A model generated the notes under the pieces. That model did not search any database. It saw only the letters and a list, made by a program, of their open reading frames with translations, and was not told the origin of the DNA. Shown here one piece after another: positions 16,324 through 24,906 of a DNA stretch of 64,000 nt (position 1 is the stretch's first letter; the number at the start of each line of letters is the position of its first letter). Location: assembly GCF_900119315.1 (NCBI RefSeq), contig NZ_LT827010.1:8240001-8304000 (forward strand). The letters are read 5' to 3'. Both the position numbers and the translations under genes were made by a program. Source of the DNA: Actinoplanes sp. SE50/110. GTDB lineage: Bacteria > Actinomycetota > Actinomycetes > Mycobacteriales > Micromonosporaceae.

Positions 16324-17394
16324 ATGACGCTGCTGCACGACGTCTTCGATCCGGTCACGCTGACCGAAGCGGTCCAGAACGGGCTGGTCCGGACGCAGCG
16401 TCACCCCCACCTGCCGCTGACCATCTACAACTACACCGAGGCCTGCCAGTACTCCGGCGCGTGGACACCGGTGACGCTGGCCTGCCGCGGCCTGATCGTG
16501 GACGCGTCGGGACGGATCGTGGCCCGGCCGCTGACCAAGTTCTTCAACCACACCGAGGCGCAGGCACCGGCCCTGGACGCCGCCGCGCCGGTGGCGGTCA
16601 CCGACAAGGTCGACGGCAGCCTGGGCATCATCTACCACGACGGCTCCGGCTACGCCGTCGCCACGAGGGGGTCGTTCGCTTCCGACCAGGCGATCCATGC
16701 CACCACACTGTTGCGCACCCGGTACGGGTCGTTCACGCCGCCGGACGGCCTCACCGTGCTCGTGGAGATCATCTTTCCGGCCAACCGGATCGTGGTGGAC
16801 TACCAGGGGCTCGACGACCTGGTGCTACTCGGCGCCGTGGAGATCGCCACCGGCCGCTCGCACGGCCCGGCCGCGGTGCCGGACTGGCCGGGCCCGGTGG
16901 TCGAGACGTTCGGCTACGCGACGCTGGCCGAGGCGCTCGCCGCCGCGCCGCGCGCCGGCCGGGAAGGGCTGGTCGTCCACTTCACCGAGGCCGATCAGCG
17001 CGTAAAGATCAAATACGCGGATTACGTACGCCTGCATCGCCTGGTGACCGGCCTCACCCCGCGCAGCGTCTGGGAGATCCTCGCCACCGGTGGTGACCTC
17101 GACGCCCTGCTGGAGCCGCTGCCGGACGAGTTCCACGTATGGGCCCGTGGCGTCGCCGCGGAGCTGACCGCCGAGGTCGAGGCGCGCGCCGCCGCGGTCG
17201 AGGCGGCCTACGCCGGCATCGTCGCCGCCCTGCCCGACGGGTGGGGGCGCAAGGAGTTCGCGCTGGCCGCGGTGCGCAGCCCGCACCGGGGTGAGCTGTT
17301 CCAGCGCCTGGACGGTCATGATTACCGTCCGGGTCTGTGGCAGCGGGTGCGACCGTCCGCCGACCGGGCGGCCGCTGGAGGAACCGAGGAATGA
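16324..17394 (+). CDS. T4 Rnl1-like RNA ligase
   Basis: The 356-residue protein has the nucleotidyltransferase motifs of ATP-dependent RNA ligases: motif I TDKVDGSLG with the AMP-accepting Lys95, motif III VLVEIIFPANRIVV (147-158), motif IV EGLVVHF (214-220) and motif V VKIKYADY (227-234). A C-terminal helical region of about 100 residues follows, as in T4 RnlA. It should seal 5'-phosphate and 3'-hydroxyl RNA ends. The ATG at 16324 follows a weak ribosome site. Its stop overlaps the start of the kinase/phosphatase gene (ATGA), so the end-healing enzyme is translated with it. Domain order is as in phage T4 tRNA repair. Confidence 0.85.
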   Translation: MTLLHDVFDPVTLTEAVQNGLVRTQRHPHLPLTIYNYTEACQYSGAWTPVTLACRGLIVDASGRIVARPLTKFFNHTEAQAPALDAAAPVAVTDKVDGSLGIIYHDGSGYAVATRGSFASDQAIHATTLLRTRYGSFTPPDGLTVLVEIIFPANRIVVDYQGLDDLVLLGAVEIATGRSHGPAAVPDWPGPVVETFGYATLAEALAAAPRAGREGLVVHFTEADQRVKIKYADYVRLHRLVTGLTPRSVWEILATGGDLDALLEPLPDEFHVWARGVAAELTAEVEARAAAVEAAYAGIVAALPDGWGRKEFALAAVRSPHRGELFQRLDGHDYRPGLWQRVRPSADRAAAGGTEE

Positions 17395-18287
17395 CACGAC
17401 TGTTGATCACGCGGGGCCTGCCCGCGTCCGGGAAGACCACGTTCGCCCGGAAGCTGCAGCCGGGGGTGGTCCGGGTCAACCGGGACGACCTCCGGCGGAT
17501 GCTGCACGGCGAGCGGCTCTTCACCCAGTGGTCGGAGTCGCAGGTGACGCACGCGCAGCGGGCCGCGGTCGAGGCTCTGCTGCGCGCCCGGGCCTCGGTG
17601 ATCGTGGACGACACCAATCTGCGGGCCAGGGTGGTCCGGGAGTGGGCCGAGCTCGCCGTCCGCTACGGCGCGTCGTTCGAGGTGCACGACTTCACCGACG
17701 TGCCGCTGGCCGAGTGTGTCCGGCGCGACGCCGGGCGGCCCGAGCAGGACCGGGTCGGCGCGGACGTCATCCGCCGGATGCACGAGCGTTATCTGGCCGG
17801 GCGCAACGTGCCGCTGCCGGTGCCGTTCGTCGACCCGGGCGGCCCCGGGGTGGTCTACGCGCCGGATCCGGAGCTGCCGCCGGTGGTGCTGGTCGACATC
17901 GACGGCACGGTCGCGCTGATGACCGGCCGCAGTCCGTTCGAGTGGCACCGGGTCGGCGAGGACGAGCCGAACCCGGCGGTGATCACGGCGGTCCGGGCGA
18001 TGCACGCGGCCGGGCACGCCATCGTCTTCTGCTCCGGCCGCGACGAGGTGTGCCGGGCGGAGACGGAGGCCTGGCTGGAGCTGTTCGTCGACGTCCCGTA
18101 CGAAGGCCTGTTCCTGCGCCCGGAGGGCGACAGCCGGAAGGATGCGGTGGTCAAGCGGGAGATCTTCGACACCGAGATCCGGGACCGGTGGCGGGTCGTC
18201 GGGGTGTTCGACGACCGGCAGCAGGTGGTACGCATGTGGCGTGCGCTCGGCCTGACCGTGTTCCAGGTGGCGGAGGGGGACTTCTGA
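17391..18287 (+). CDS. T4 Pnkp-like polynucleotide kinase / 3'-phosphatase
   Basis: The 298-residue protein fuses an N-terminal P-loop kinase to a C-terminal HAD phosphatase, the T4 Pnkp (PseT) architecture. The kinase shows GLPASGKTT (residues 9-17), an Asp pair in NRDD near residue 32 and DDTN at 73-76. The phosphatase begins at VLVDIDGTVALM with nucleophile Asp169 and acid Asp171, followed by the RSPFEWHRVGEDEPN stretch typical of Pnkp phosphatases. The enzyme would heal RNA ends to 5'-phosphate and 3'-OH for the adjacent ligases. The ATG at 17391 overlaps the ligase stop. One base separates its stop from the next gene's GTG. Confidence 0.87.
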   Translation: MTRLLITRGLPASGKTTFARKLQPGVVRVNRDDLRRMLHGERLFTQWSESQVTHAQRAAVEALLRARASVIVDDTNLRARVVREWAELAVRYGASFEVHDFTDVPLAECVRRDAGRPEQDRVGADVIRRMHERYLAGRNVPLPVPFVDPGGPGVVYAPDPELPPVVLVDIDGTVALMTGRSPFEWHRVGEDEPNPAVITAVRAMHAAGHAIVFCSGRDEVCRAETEAWLELFVDVPYEGLFLRPEGDSRKDAVVKREIFDTEIRDRWRVVGVFDDRQQVVRMWRALGLTVFQVAEGDF

Positions 18288-18288
18288 G

Positions 18289-18909
18289 GTGCGGAAGTAT
18301 CCGCGGACCTGCCATCTGCCCGGCTCCCCGGGCGCCTCGGCCGACGACCGGATCCAGACGGACCTGTCGTGGCTGGACGGCGAGCTCGTGGTGACCGAGA
18401 AGATGGACGGCGGGAACCTCACCTTCACCCGCGACGCCATGTACGCCCGCTCCCCCGACTCCGGCACCCACCCGTGGGACCGCCCGGCGAAGGCGTTGTG
18501 GGCGATGACGTCGTACCGGATTCCGGACGGGTGGCGGGTCTGCGGCGAGTCGATGTGGGCCCGCCGCAGCGTCGCCTACACCGACCTGCCCGGGGTGTTC
18601 CTGGTCTTCGGCATCTGGGACGAGACCGACACCCTGCTCGGCTGGGACGACACGGTCGACTGGGCCCGCCGGCTGGAGCTGCCGATGGTCCCGCTCCTCT
18701 ACCGCGGCGGGAGCCTCTCCGAGGCGTGCGCCGCCTGGGCCGCGCAGCGCAGCGAGGAGACCTCCGAGGGGTACGTGGTCCGGGTGACCGGACGGATCCC
18801 GGCCGCCGACTTCCCCCTCAAGCTGCTCAAGTGGGTCCGCGCGGAGCACGTCCGCACCGACGCCGCCTGGCGCCACCGGGACGACTTCGCGGTCAACGAG
18901 TTCGCCTGA
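18289..18909 (+). CDS. Small second RNA ligase family protein
   Basis: The 206-residue protein contains a minimal ligase adenylyltransferase core: motif I TEKMDGGNL with Lys38, CGESMWARRS with Glu87, VFLVFGIWDE as a motif III-like strand, motif IV EGYVVRV with Glu160 and motif V LKLLKWVR with Lys178 and Lys181. It is much shorter than Rnl1 and has no accessory C-terminal domain, resembling the PF09414 RNA ligase core. The GTG at 18289 is one base after the kinase/phosphatase stop, so it is the third gene of one operon. Its substrate (nicked versus broken RNA) cannot be told from sequence. Confidence 0.8.
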   Translation: MRKYPRTCHLPGSPGASADDRIQTDLSWLDGELVVTEKMDGGNLTFTRDAMYARSPDSGTHPWDRPAKALWAMTSYRIPDGWRVCGESMWARRSVAYTDLPGVFLVFGIWDETDTLLGWDDTVDWARRLELPMVPLLYRGGSLSEACAAWAAQRSEETSEGYVVRVTGRIPAADFPLKLLKWVRAEHVRTDAAWRHRDDFAVNEFA

Positions 18910-18913
18910 GACG

Positions 18914-20083
18914 TCAGTGCGGATGCGGGCAGCCGCGCATCCCTTCACGGGCCAGTGCCGCCGCCTCGTCGTCGAGGTAGAAGGCCGGCCGCAGGTCCAT
19001 CTCCCGGTAGTACCGGTGGAAGACCGGGGTGATCCCGCCGGACATCGGCGGCACGATCCAGGTCCAGTCGGCCGGCACCGGGCGGCCGGCCCGCTCCTCG
19101 TTGTTCAGGTGTTGGAGGAACCGCCGCGACTCGGTGTGGTGGTCGCTCATCTTCACCCCGGCCCGTTCGAAGCTGTGCAGCACCGCCCGGTTCAGCTCGA
19201 CCAGGGCCCGGTCGCGCCAGAGCGTCGACTCCCGGCTGGTGTCCAGGCCCATCCGGGCGGCGAGCACCGGCAACAGATTGTACCGGTCGGCGTCGGCCAG
19301 GTTGCGGGCGCCGATCTCGGTGCCCAGATACCAGCCGTTGAACGGGGCCAGCGGGTAGTGCACCCCGCCGATGGTGAGCCGCATGTTGGCGATCGCCGGT
19401 ACGGCGTGCCAGCGCAGCCCGAGCTCGGTGAACCAGGCGTACTCGGGGTGGCTGATCGGCACCTCGCAGATGGTTTGCTCGGGCAGCTCGTACAGGCGGA
19501 TCCCGTCGGACGGAGTCTCGACCACCAGGGGCAGCACGTCGAACGCCTCCCCCTTGCCCCGCCAGCCGAAGGCCCGAACCGCGGTGGTGAACTCGCGCAG
19601 CCGCGGGTCACCGACCGTGTCGCCGTCCTCGGTGCGGTAGCCGGCATACCGGATGAGCTGCTCGTTCCAGACCCGGGCGTACGGCTGGCCGGGCCGGGCC
19701 GGGGCGAAGACGCTGATCACCGGGCGGATCTGGGTGTCGCCGGCGGTCTGCAGATGACGTACCAGCAGGGAGTAGATCTCGTCGGCGGTCCGCGCCCGGC
19801 GCCGGTCGAGGACCAGCAGACTCCGCCAGTAGAGCCGGCCGATGCAACGGCTGGCGTTGCGCCAGGCCATCCGGGCGCCGTGGGTCAGCTCGTCGGGGGT
19901 GTGCACGTAGGTGCCGGTGGCGGCGATCTGCGCGCGGATGATGGCGAGCCGGGGCTCGACCGGGCCGAGCCGGGGGTTCTCGGTGTAGCACCGGCGCAGG
20001 AAATCCTCCGCCTCACCGGGGTCGGCCGGGCTGTCCGGGTCCCAGGGCTCGGTCGGGTGGTCCCGGTAGCCGGGCACGATCAT
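18914..20083 (-). CDS. nos: Bacterial nitric oxide synthase, oxygenase domain
   Basis: The 389-residue protein is a NOS oxygenase without a reductase domain, the bacterial form that borrows electrons to oxidise L-arginine to NO and citrulline. Visible features are the heme-thiolate region AWRNASRCIGRLYW with Cys80, the substrate/pterin region FNGWYLGTEIGARN and the C-terminal PPMSGGITPVFHRYY. The ATG at 20083 has GGAGG at good spacing. The longer open frame to 20167 reads into the rho terminator. It ends four bases after the convergent RNA-repair operon. In Streptomyces, NOS can feed nitration of secondary metabolites, but no nitrating P450 is next to it here. Confidence 0.92.
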   Translation of the reverse strand: MIVPGYRDHPTEPWDPDSPADPGEAEDFLRRCYTENPRLGPVEPRLAIIRAQIAATGTYVHTPDELTHGARMAWRNASRCIGRLYWRSLLVLDRRRARTADEIYSLLVRHLQTAGDTQIRPVISVFAPARPGQPYARVWNEQLIRYAGYRTEDGDTVGDPRLREFTTAVRAFGWRGKGEAFDVLPLVVETPSDGIRLYELPEQTICEVPISHPEYAWFTELGLRWHAVPAIANMRLTIGGVHYPLAPFNGWYLGTEIGARNLADADRYNLLPVLAARMGLDTSRESTLWRDRALVELNRAVLHSFERAGVKMSDHHTESRRFLQHLNNEERAGRPVPADWTWIVPPMSGGITPVFHRYYREMDLRPAFYLDDEAAALAREGMRGCPHPH

Positions 20084-20172
20084 CGAAATCCTCCGGCGGA
20101 TCGAGGAGAGGGATACCGGAGGTTCGCACGACCACGTACGTGCCGAATCAGACAGCTTGTGCGACAAAAGCG

Positions 20173-20202
20173 ACGAGGCCCACCCTAACGGGTGGGCCTC
20201 GT
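20173..20202 (-). terminator. Strong intrinsic terminator after rho
   Basis: A perfect 13-base stem (ACGAGGCCCACCC, 20173-20185 with 20190-20202) and a 4-base loop lie 14 bases past the rho stop. On the leftward strand the stem is followed by CGCTTTTGTCG, a short T tract. It separates rho from nos. Confidence 0.88.
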
Positions 20203-20216
20203 GGCGATCGGGCTGC

Positions 20217-22283
20217 TTACTCGCCGGGTGTCGACTTGGCGATCTGCATCAGGAACTCGATGTTGGTCCGGGTCTGCTTGAGCCGGTCCATCAGCAGGTC
20301 CAGGGCGGCGCCGGACTCCAGCGAGCTGAGCACCTTGCGGAGCTTGTGGATGATCGCCAGCTCCTCCTTGCCGAGAAGGATCTCTTCCTTCCGGGTGCTG
20401 GAGGCGGAGACGTCCACGGCCGGGAAGACCCGCTTGTCGGCGATCTTCCGGTCCAGCTTGAGCTCGGCGTTGCCGGTGCCCTTGAACTCCTCGAAGATGA
20501 CCGTGTCCATCATCGACCCGGTCTCGACCAGCGCGGTCGCGAGGATGGTCAGCGAGCCACCGTTCTCGATGTTGCGCGCCGCGCCGAGGAACCGCTTCGG
20601 CGGGTAGAGCGCGGTCGAGTCGATACCACCCGACATGATCCGGCCGGAGGCCGGCGCGGCCAGGTTGTACGACCGGCCGAGGCGGGTCACCGAGTCGAGC
20701 AGCACGACGACGTCGTGGCCCAGCTCGACCAGCCGCTTGGCCCGCTCGATGGCGAGCTCGGCGACCGTGGTGTGGTCCTGCGGCGGGCGGTCGAACGTGG
20801 CCGCGATGACCTCGCCCTTGACCGTGCGCTGCATGTCGGTGACCTCTTCGGGCCGCTCGTCCACGAGCACGACCATCAGGTGGCACTCGGGGTTGTTGCG
20901 GGTGATCGCGTTGGCCAGAGCCTGCAGCACCATCGTCTTACCGGCCTTCGGCGGGGAGACGATGAGCGCGCGCTGGCCCTTACCGATCGGCATCACCAGG
21001 TCGATGATGCGGGTGGTGAGGATGTGCGGCTCGGTCTCCAGCCGCAGGCGCTCCTGCGGGTAGAGCGGCGTCAGCTTGTAGAACTCGGGACGCCGGCGGG
21101 CCTCGTCGGGCTCCATCCCGTTGATGGTGTCCAGGCGGACCAGCGGGTTGTACTTGTCCCGCCGCTGCCCGTCGCCGTCGCGCGGGGCGGAGCGGACCGC
21201 ACCGGTGACCGCGTCCCCGCGGCGCAGGCCGTACTTCTTGACCTGCGACATCGAGACGTACACGTCGTTCGGGCCGGAGAGGTAACCGGTGGTCCGGACG
21301 AACGCGTAGTTGTCCAGCACGTCGAGGATGCCGGCCACCGGGACGAGCACCTCGTCGTCGGAGACGTGCGGCTCACGGCCGCCACCGTCACGCCGGTTGT
21401 CCTCGCGCGGGCTGTCGTCGCGGTCGCGGCCACGGCGACGGTCCCGAAAACGGCTGCGCCGGCTCCGGCGGCCACCCTCACCGTCGTTGTCGTCGTCGTC
21501 GTGACCCTGGTCGGTGCGCGGGCCCCGGTCGCCGGAACGGTCGTTGACCCGGTCGTTGTTCCGGTCCCCGCGGTCGTTGCGGTCGCCCCGGTCGTTGGTG
21601 CGCTCCCCGCGCTCGTTGGCGCGGTCACCGCGGTCGGCACGCTCGGCCCGCTCCGGACGCTCACCGCGGTCGGTGCGCTCACCGCGGTCGGTGCGCTCAC
21701 CGCGGTCGGTGCGCTCACCGCGCTGCCGGTCACGGGTGCGGTCGCCACGCTCCGGGCGCTCGGCGCGCTCGGTGGTGTCGGCCACGGGAGCGGCCACGGC
21801 GGCCGGCTCGGTGACGGCCGGGGCGGCCTCGGCCTGCACCGGGGTGGCCTCGCGGGGGGTGGTCTCCCGGGCGGCCCGCTCACGGCTGCGCCGGGACGGG
21901 CGCTCCGTGGCCGGGGCGGCCTCGGCGGCCGGCGCGCTGTCCGCGGGAGCGGCGGCCTGCGGCTTCTCCACCGGAGTCGAAGCCGGAGCCGGGGCCGAAG
22001 CGGGGGCCGACTGGGCCGGGGCGGCCTCGGTCCGCGGCCGCGGAGCCGGCTCGGCCGCGGCGGAGCCACCGCTCTGCCGCTCGGAGATCGCGGTGATCAG
22101 CTCGCCCTTGCGCATCCGGGCCGTGCCGGAGATGCCCAGGGAGGCGGCGAGGCTCTGCAACTCGGGCAGCAGCATCGCGGACAGCCCGGTGCCGCCGCGG
22201 CGGCGCTTCGTGGCGGTCGCGGTGGTGCCGGCGCCGTCAGCGACGTCAGAAACACCCGACGTCACGTCGGTGGTGTCGCTCAA
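20217..22283 (-). CDS. rho: Transcription termination factor Rho, actinobacterial long form
   Basis: The 688-residue hexameric RNA helicase terminates transcription. The N-terminal Rho_N segment (LPELQSLAASLGISG) is followed by a large Ala/Pro then Arg/Asp/Glu/Asn-rich insertion (roughly residues 75-290). The RNA-binding fold, the Walker A SPPKAGKTM near residue 440, the Q-loop region and the secondary RNA site follow. The insertion is typical of high-GC Gram-positives and binds RNA. The start is TTG at 22283 with GGAAGGA upstream, giving MSDTTDVTSG. The extra 15 codons upstream have no ribosome site. Confidence 0.95.
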   Translation of the reverse strand: MSDTTDVTSGVSDVADGAGTTATATKRRRGGTGLSAMLLPELQSLAASLGISGTARMRKGELITAISERQSGGSAAAEPAPRPRTEAAPAQSAPASAPAPASTPVEKPQAAAPADSAPAAEAAPATERPSRRSRERAARETTPREATPVQAEAAPAVTEPAAVAAPVADTTERAERPERGDRTRDRQRGERTDRGERTDRGERTDRGERPERAERADRGDRANERGERTNDRGDRNDRGDRNNDRVNDRSGDRGPRTDQGHDDDDNDGEGGRRSRRSRFRDRRRGRDRDDSPREDNRRDGGGREPHVSDDEVLVPVAGILDVLDNYAFVRTTGYLSGPNDVYVSMSQVKKYGLRRGDAVTGAVRSAPRDGDGQRRDKYNPLVRLDTINGMEPDEARRRPEFYKLTPLYPQERLRLETEPHILTTRIIDLVMPIGKGQRALIVSPPKAGKTMVLQALANAITRNNPECHLMVVLVDERPEEVTDMQRTVKGEVIAATFDRPPQDHTTVAELAIERAKRLVELGHDVVVLLDSVTRLGRSYNLAAPASGRIMSGGIDSTALYPPKRFLGAARNIENGGSLTILATALVETGSMMDTVIFEEFKGTGNAELKLDRKIADKRVFPAVDVSASSTRKEEILLGKEELAIIHKLRKVLSSLESGAALDLLMDRLKQTRTNIEFLMQIAKSTPGE
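21659..21730. repeat. 18-bp tandem repeat inside the Rho insertion
   Basis: The unit GCTCACCGCGGTCGGTGC occurs three times in a row from 21659, with a fourth degraded copy. It encodes GERTDR repeats in the basic/acidic insertion of Rho, so copy number can change without frameshift. Confidence 0.9.
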
Positions 22284-22579
22284 TGGATTCCTTCCGTCGG
22301 AAAAACCCGAGTCCACCCGGAACTGCATCCTGGGCCGGGTGCCCTCGGAACCCGCTTCGCAGCAGCGGCGCGGGAGTTAATGCGGCACGGCAGCTCGACG
22401 GTATCCCTGCCCGTCATACCGTGACGGGTAGGTCTCGGCGAGTGCAGCGATCTATGGGACTGCTGCCCGGCGAAAGCCTTGGTGAGAATTGAGATAGACC
22501 AGGATGGCCCAGAAATCTCGGGGGTGCGCCGAACCGCAGAGATCGCTTGCTTCGCGGCTGTGCTAGGTCTAGAGCGTAA
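22284..22579 (-). other. Intergenic region between thrB and rho (rho leader)
   Basis: About 296 bases without a convincing gene. It must hold the 5' leader and possibly the promoter of rho. No riboswitch, clear terminator or convincing -35/-10 pair was recognised by eye. Confidence 0.5.
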
Positions 22580-23524
22580 TCAACTCTTGCGACCTGCGGC
22601 AACAGGGCCCCGCTCGGCGTGTTCCACCATACCCCCTTTCACAACAGCACCGGCGCCGTCCACGCCCAGCACTTCGCCGTGCCAGTGCGCGCCCGGGTAA
22701 AAATCACCCGGGACCTCGGTCAATGCCAGAACGGTCGGCCCGGCGCCACTGACCACGGCGGCCACGCCCACCGAACGCAGCGCCGCCACCAGCGACGACG
22801 TGCCCGGCATTCCCGCGGCGCGATATCCCTGGTGCAGCCGGTCCTCGGTGGCCGGGAACAGCAGCGACGGATCACTCGTCAGGGCGTGGGTGAGCAGCGC
22901 GGACCGCCCGGCGTTGAACGCCGCGTCCCGATGCGGCACCTCGGCCGGCAGCGCCGCCCGCGCGGTCGCCGTGTACCCCCGTTCGGCGGGGATGAAAACC
23001 GTCGGGCGCACGCCCTCGGCCGGCGTCAAGGTGACCGCGCGGGCGCCACCGGCCTCGGTCCAGGCCACCGTGAAGCCGCCGAGCAGGCAGGGGGCGACGT
23101 TGTCCGGGTGGCCCTCGATGCGCGCCGCGATGCGCAGCGCGGCCGCCTCGTCGATCAGCTCCAGGCCGCCGGCGACCAGGCCGCGGGCCAGCTGCACGCC
23201 ACCCACGATGGCCGCCGAGGAGCTGCCCAGGCCGCGCGCCTGCGGGATCCGGTTGACGCAGGTGACCGCGAGTCCCGGCGGACGCTCACCGAGCTCGTCG
23301 AAGGTGGCCAGCATGGCCCGCACGACCAGGTGCTCCTCGTCGGCCGGCAGCTCACCGGCGCCCTGCCCGCTGATCTCGACGTGGAAGCCGCCCTCGGTCA
23401 CCCGGGCGGTCAGGTCGTCGTGCAGGCTCAGCGCGAGGCCCAGCGCGTCGAAGCCCGGGCCCAGGTTCGCACTGGTCGCCGGGGTGCTGACGGATACCGG
23501 TTCGGTGACGAAGGTCAGGCCCAT
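22580..23524 (-). CDS. thrB: Homoserine kinase
   Basis: The 314-residue GHMP kinase phosphorylates homoserine for threonine synthesis. It shows the N-terminal TPATSANLGPGFDALGLAL motif, the phosphate-binding loop PQARGLGSSSAAIVGG and the C-terminal GAGPTVLAL motif 3. The ATG at 23524 is used, and an in-frame GTG two codons upstream (23530) is possible. thrB is normally next to thrC, but here an MFS gene and an RND gene lie between them, so a separate promoter is likely. Confidence 0.95.
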   Translation of the reverse strand: MGLTFVTEPVSVSTPATSANLGPGFDALGLALSLHDDLTARVTEGGFHVEISGQGAGELPADEEHLVVRAMLATFDELGERPPGLAVTCVNRIPQARGLGSSSAAIVGGVQLARGLVAGGLELIDEAAALRIAARIEGHPDNVAPCLLGGFTVAWTEAGGARAVTLTPAEGVRPTVFIPAERGYTATARAALPAEVPHRDAAFNAGRSALLTHALTSDPSLLFPATEDRLHQGYRAAGMPGTSSLVAALRSVGVAAVVSGAGPTVLALTEVPGDFYPGAHWHGEVLGVDGAGAVVKGGMVEHAERGPVAAGRKS

Positions 23525-23549
23525 CGCCACATGCTATGACTTGATCATC

Positions 23550-24800
23550 TCAGGACGGATGCCGTGCCCCGGCAATCCCATTCCCGGCCCCGGAATCCGC
23601 CGCCAGCCGCCGGGTGGCCAGCCACCAGCCGATCGCGTAAACCAGCGTGACCAGGCCACAGCCGGCGATCACCACCGCCTGGTCGACCCGGTCGACGACC
23701 GCGCTGGCACCCAGCTGGCTGACCGCGATAGCCAGCGTCGCGAGCATCAGGTCGGTGGCGAAGACCCGGCCGCGCAGCCCGTCCGGCACCTCGGCCTGCA
23801 GGGCGACGTTGGAGAGCACCCAGTTGGCGCCGCCGGCGAAGTGTGCGACGAAGACCAGCAGCAGCACCAGCGGGAACCACGGGGTCACGGCGACCCCCAG
23901 GTAGCCGAGGCCGTACAGGCCCATGGACAGGGCCAGGCCGGTGAACAGCCAGGCCGGCCGGGCCAGCACCGGGCGCATCACGAACGGCCCGACCAGCGCG
24001 CCCAGCCCGCGGACCGCGAAGAGCAGGCCGGCGCCCAGCTCGCCGGCGCCGTGCGCGGCCACGATCAACGGGAACACGGTCAGCACCCCGTTGCCCAGGC
24101 CGACCGCCGACTTCACCGTGACCAGCGCCCGCAGCCGGGGCCGGACGGCGATGTGGCGCAGTGCCTCGCGCAGCGCCGGCCCGCTCGCCGGCGACGCCTC
24201 CGCGGCGGCCGGGCCGGCCTGCAGCGGACGCCGGACCAGGGCGGTGAGCAGGCTCGCGGCCAGCAGACCGACCGCGGTCACCGAAAAACTGGCGTACGGC
24301 CCGAAGACGCTGGCCACCACGCCGCCGAGCGAGGCGCCGAGCACCGTCATCGTGCCCCAGGCCGACCCGGCGATCGCGTTCGCGGCCGGCAGGTCGGCCG
24401 GATCCACCACGTTCGGCAGCGCGGCCGAGCTGGCCGGCTGGTAGAAGGCCTTGGCCACGGCCATCGCCCCGATCGCGACCAGGGCCAGCGGCGCGGTCGC
24501 GGCCGACCGGACCGCGAACAGCAGCAGCACGGCGAGGAACGAGGCGAGGTTCGCGGCGATCAGGATCCGGCGCCGGTCCCGCCGGTCGGCGACCGTCCCG
24601 GTGTAGGGCAGCAGCAGCGCGTTGATCCCGGTGTCGGCGGCCAGCACCAGACCGCCCCAGAAGCCGTGCCCGGTGAGCCGCGGCAGCAGCACCAGCAGCG
24701 GAACCATGACGAACCAGTCGGCACCGAAGACGACCAGCTCAGCGGCGAAAAGACGCCGGAAGTCACGATTTCTGGTAAGGACCGAGAGGGTTGCCGACAC
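23550..24800 (-). CDS. MFS transporter
   Basis: The 416-residue major facilitator protein has about twelve membrane segments and the cytoplasmic DRRDRRR loop between helices 2 and 3 (a motif A relative), as in drug/macrolide efflux MFS proteins (MefA/enterobactin-exporter-like). The substrate is not predictable. Both a TTG at 24809 and the chosen GTG at 24800 lack a strong ribosome site. The RND-gene hairpin lies just upstream, so it may have its own weak promoter. The gene separates thrB from thrC together with the RND gene. Confidence 0.82.
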   Translation of the reverse strand: MSATLSVLTRNRDFRRLFAAELVVFGADWFVMVPLLVLLPRLTGHGFWGGLVLAADTGINALLLPYTGTVADRRDRRRILIAANLASFLAVLLLFAVRSAATAPLALVAIGAMAVAKAFYQPASSAALPNVVDPADLPAANAIAGSAWGTMTVLGASLGGVVASVFGPYASFSVTAVGLLAASLLTALVRRPLQAGPAAAEASPASGPALREALRHIAVRPRLRALVTVKSAVGLGNGVLTVFPLIVAAHGAGELGAGLLFAVRGLGALVGPFVMRPVLARPAWLFTGLALSMGLYGLGYLGVAVTPWFPLVLLLVFVAHFAGGANWVLSNVALQAEVPDGLRGRVFATDLMLATLAIAVSQLGASAVVDRVDQAVVIAGCGLVTLVYAIGWWLATRRLAADSGAGNGIAGARHPS

Positions 24801-24832
24801 GTACCGCAATCTAGTCGGACCGGGAGCGGAAG

Positions 24833-24860
24833 CGATGCCCGGCCGGTGGGCCGGGCATCG
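24833..24860. terminator. Hairpin terminator between RND and MFS genes
   Basis: A perfect 12-base stem (CGATGCCCGGCC, 24833-24844, with 24849-24860) and GGTG loop. A T-rich stretch follows on the plus strand (24861-24890), while on the minus strand the RND stop lies about 46 bases before it. It probably ends RND transcription. Confidence 0.7.
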
Positions 24861-24906
24861 ACTACCTTATTTCTTGCTTATTTTTTTCCGGTACGTCGGG
24901 TCCGGG

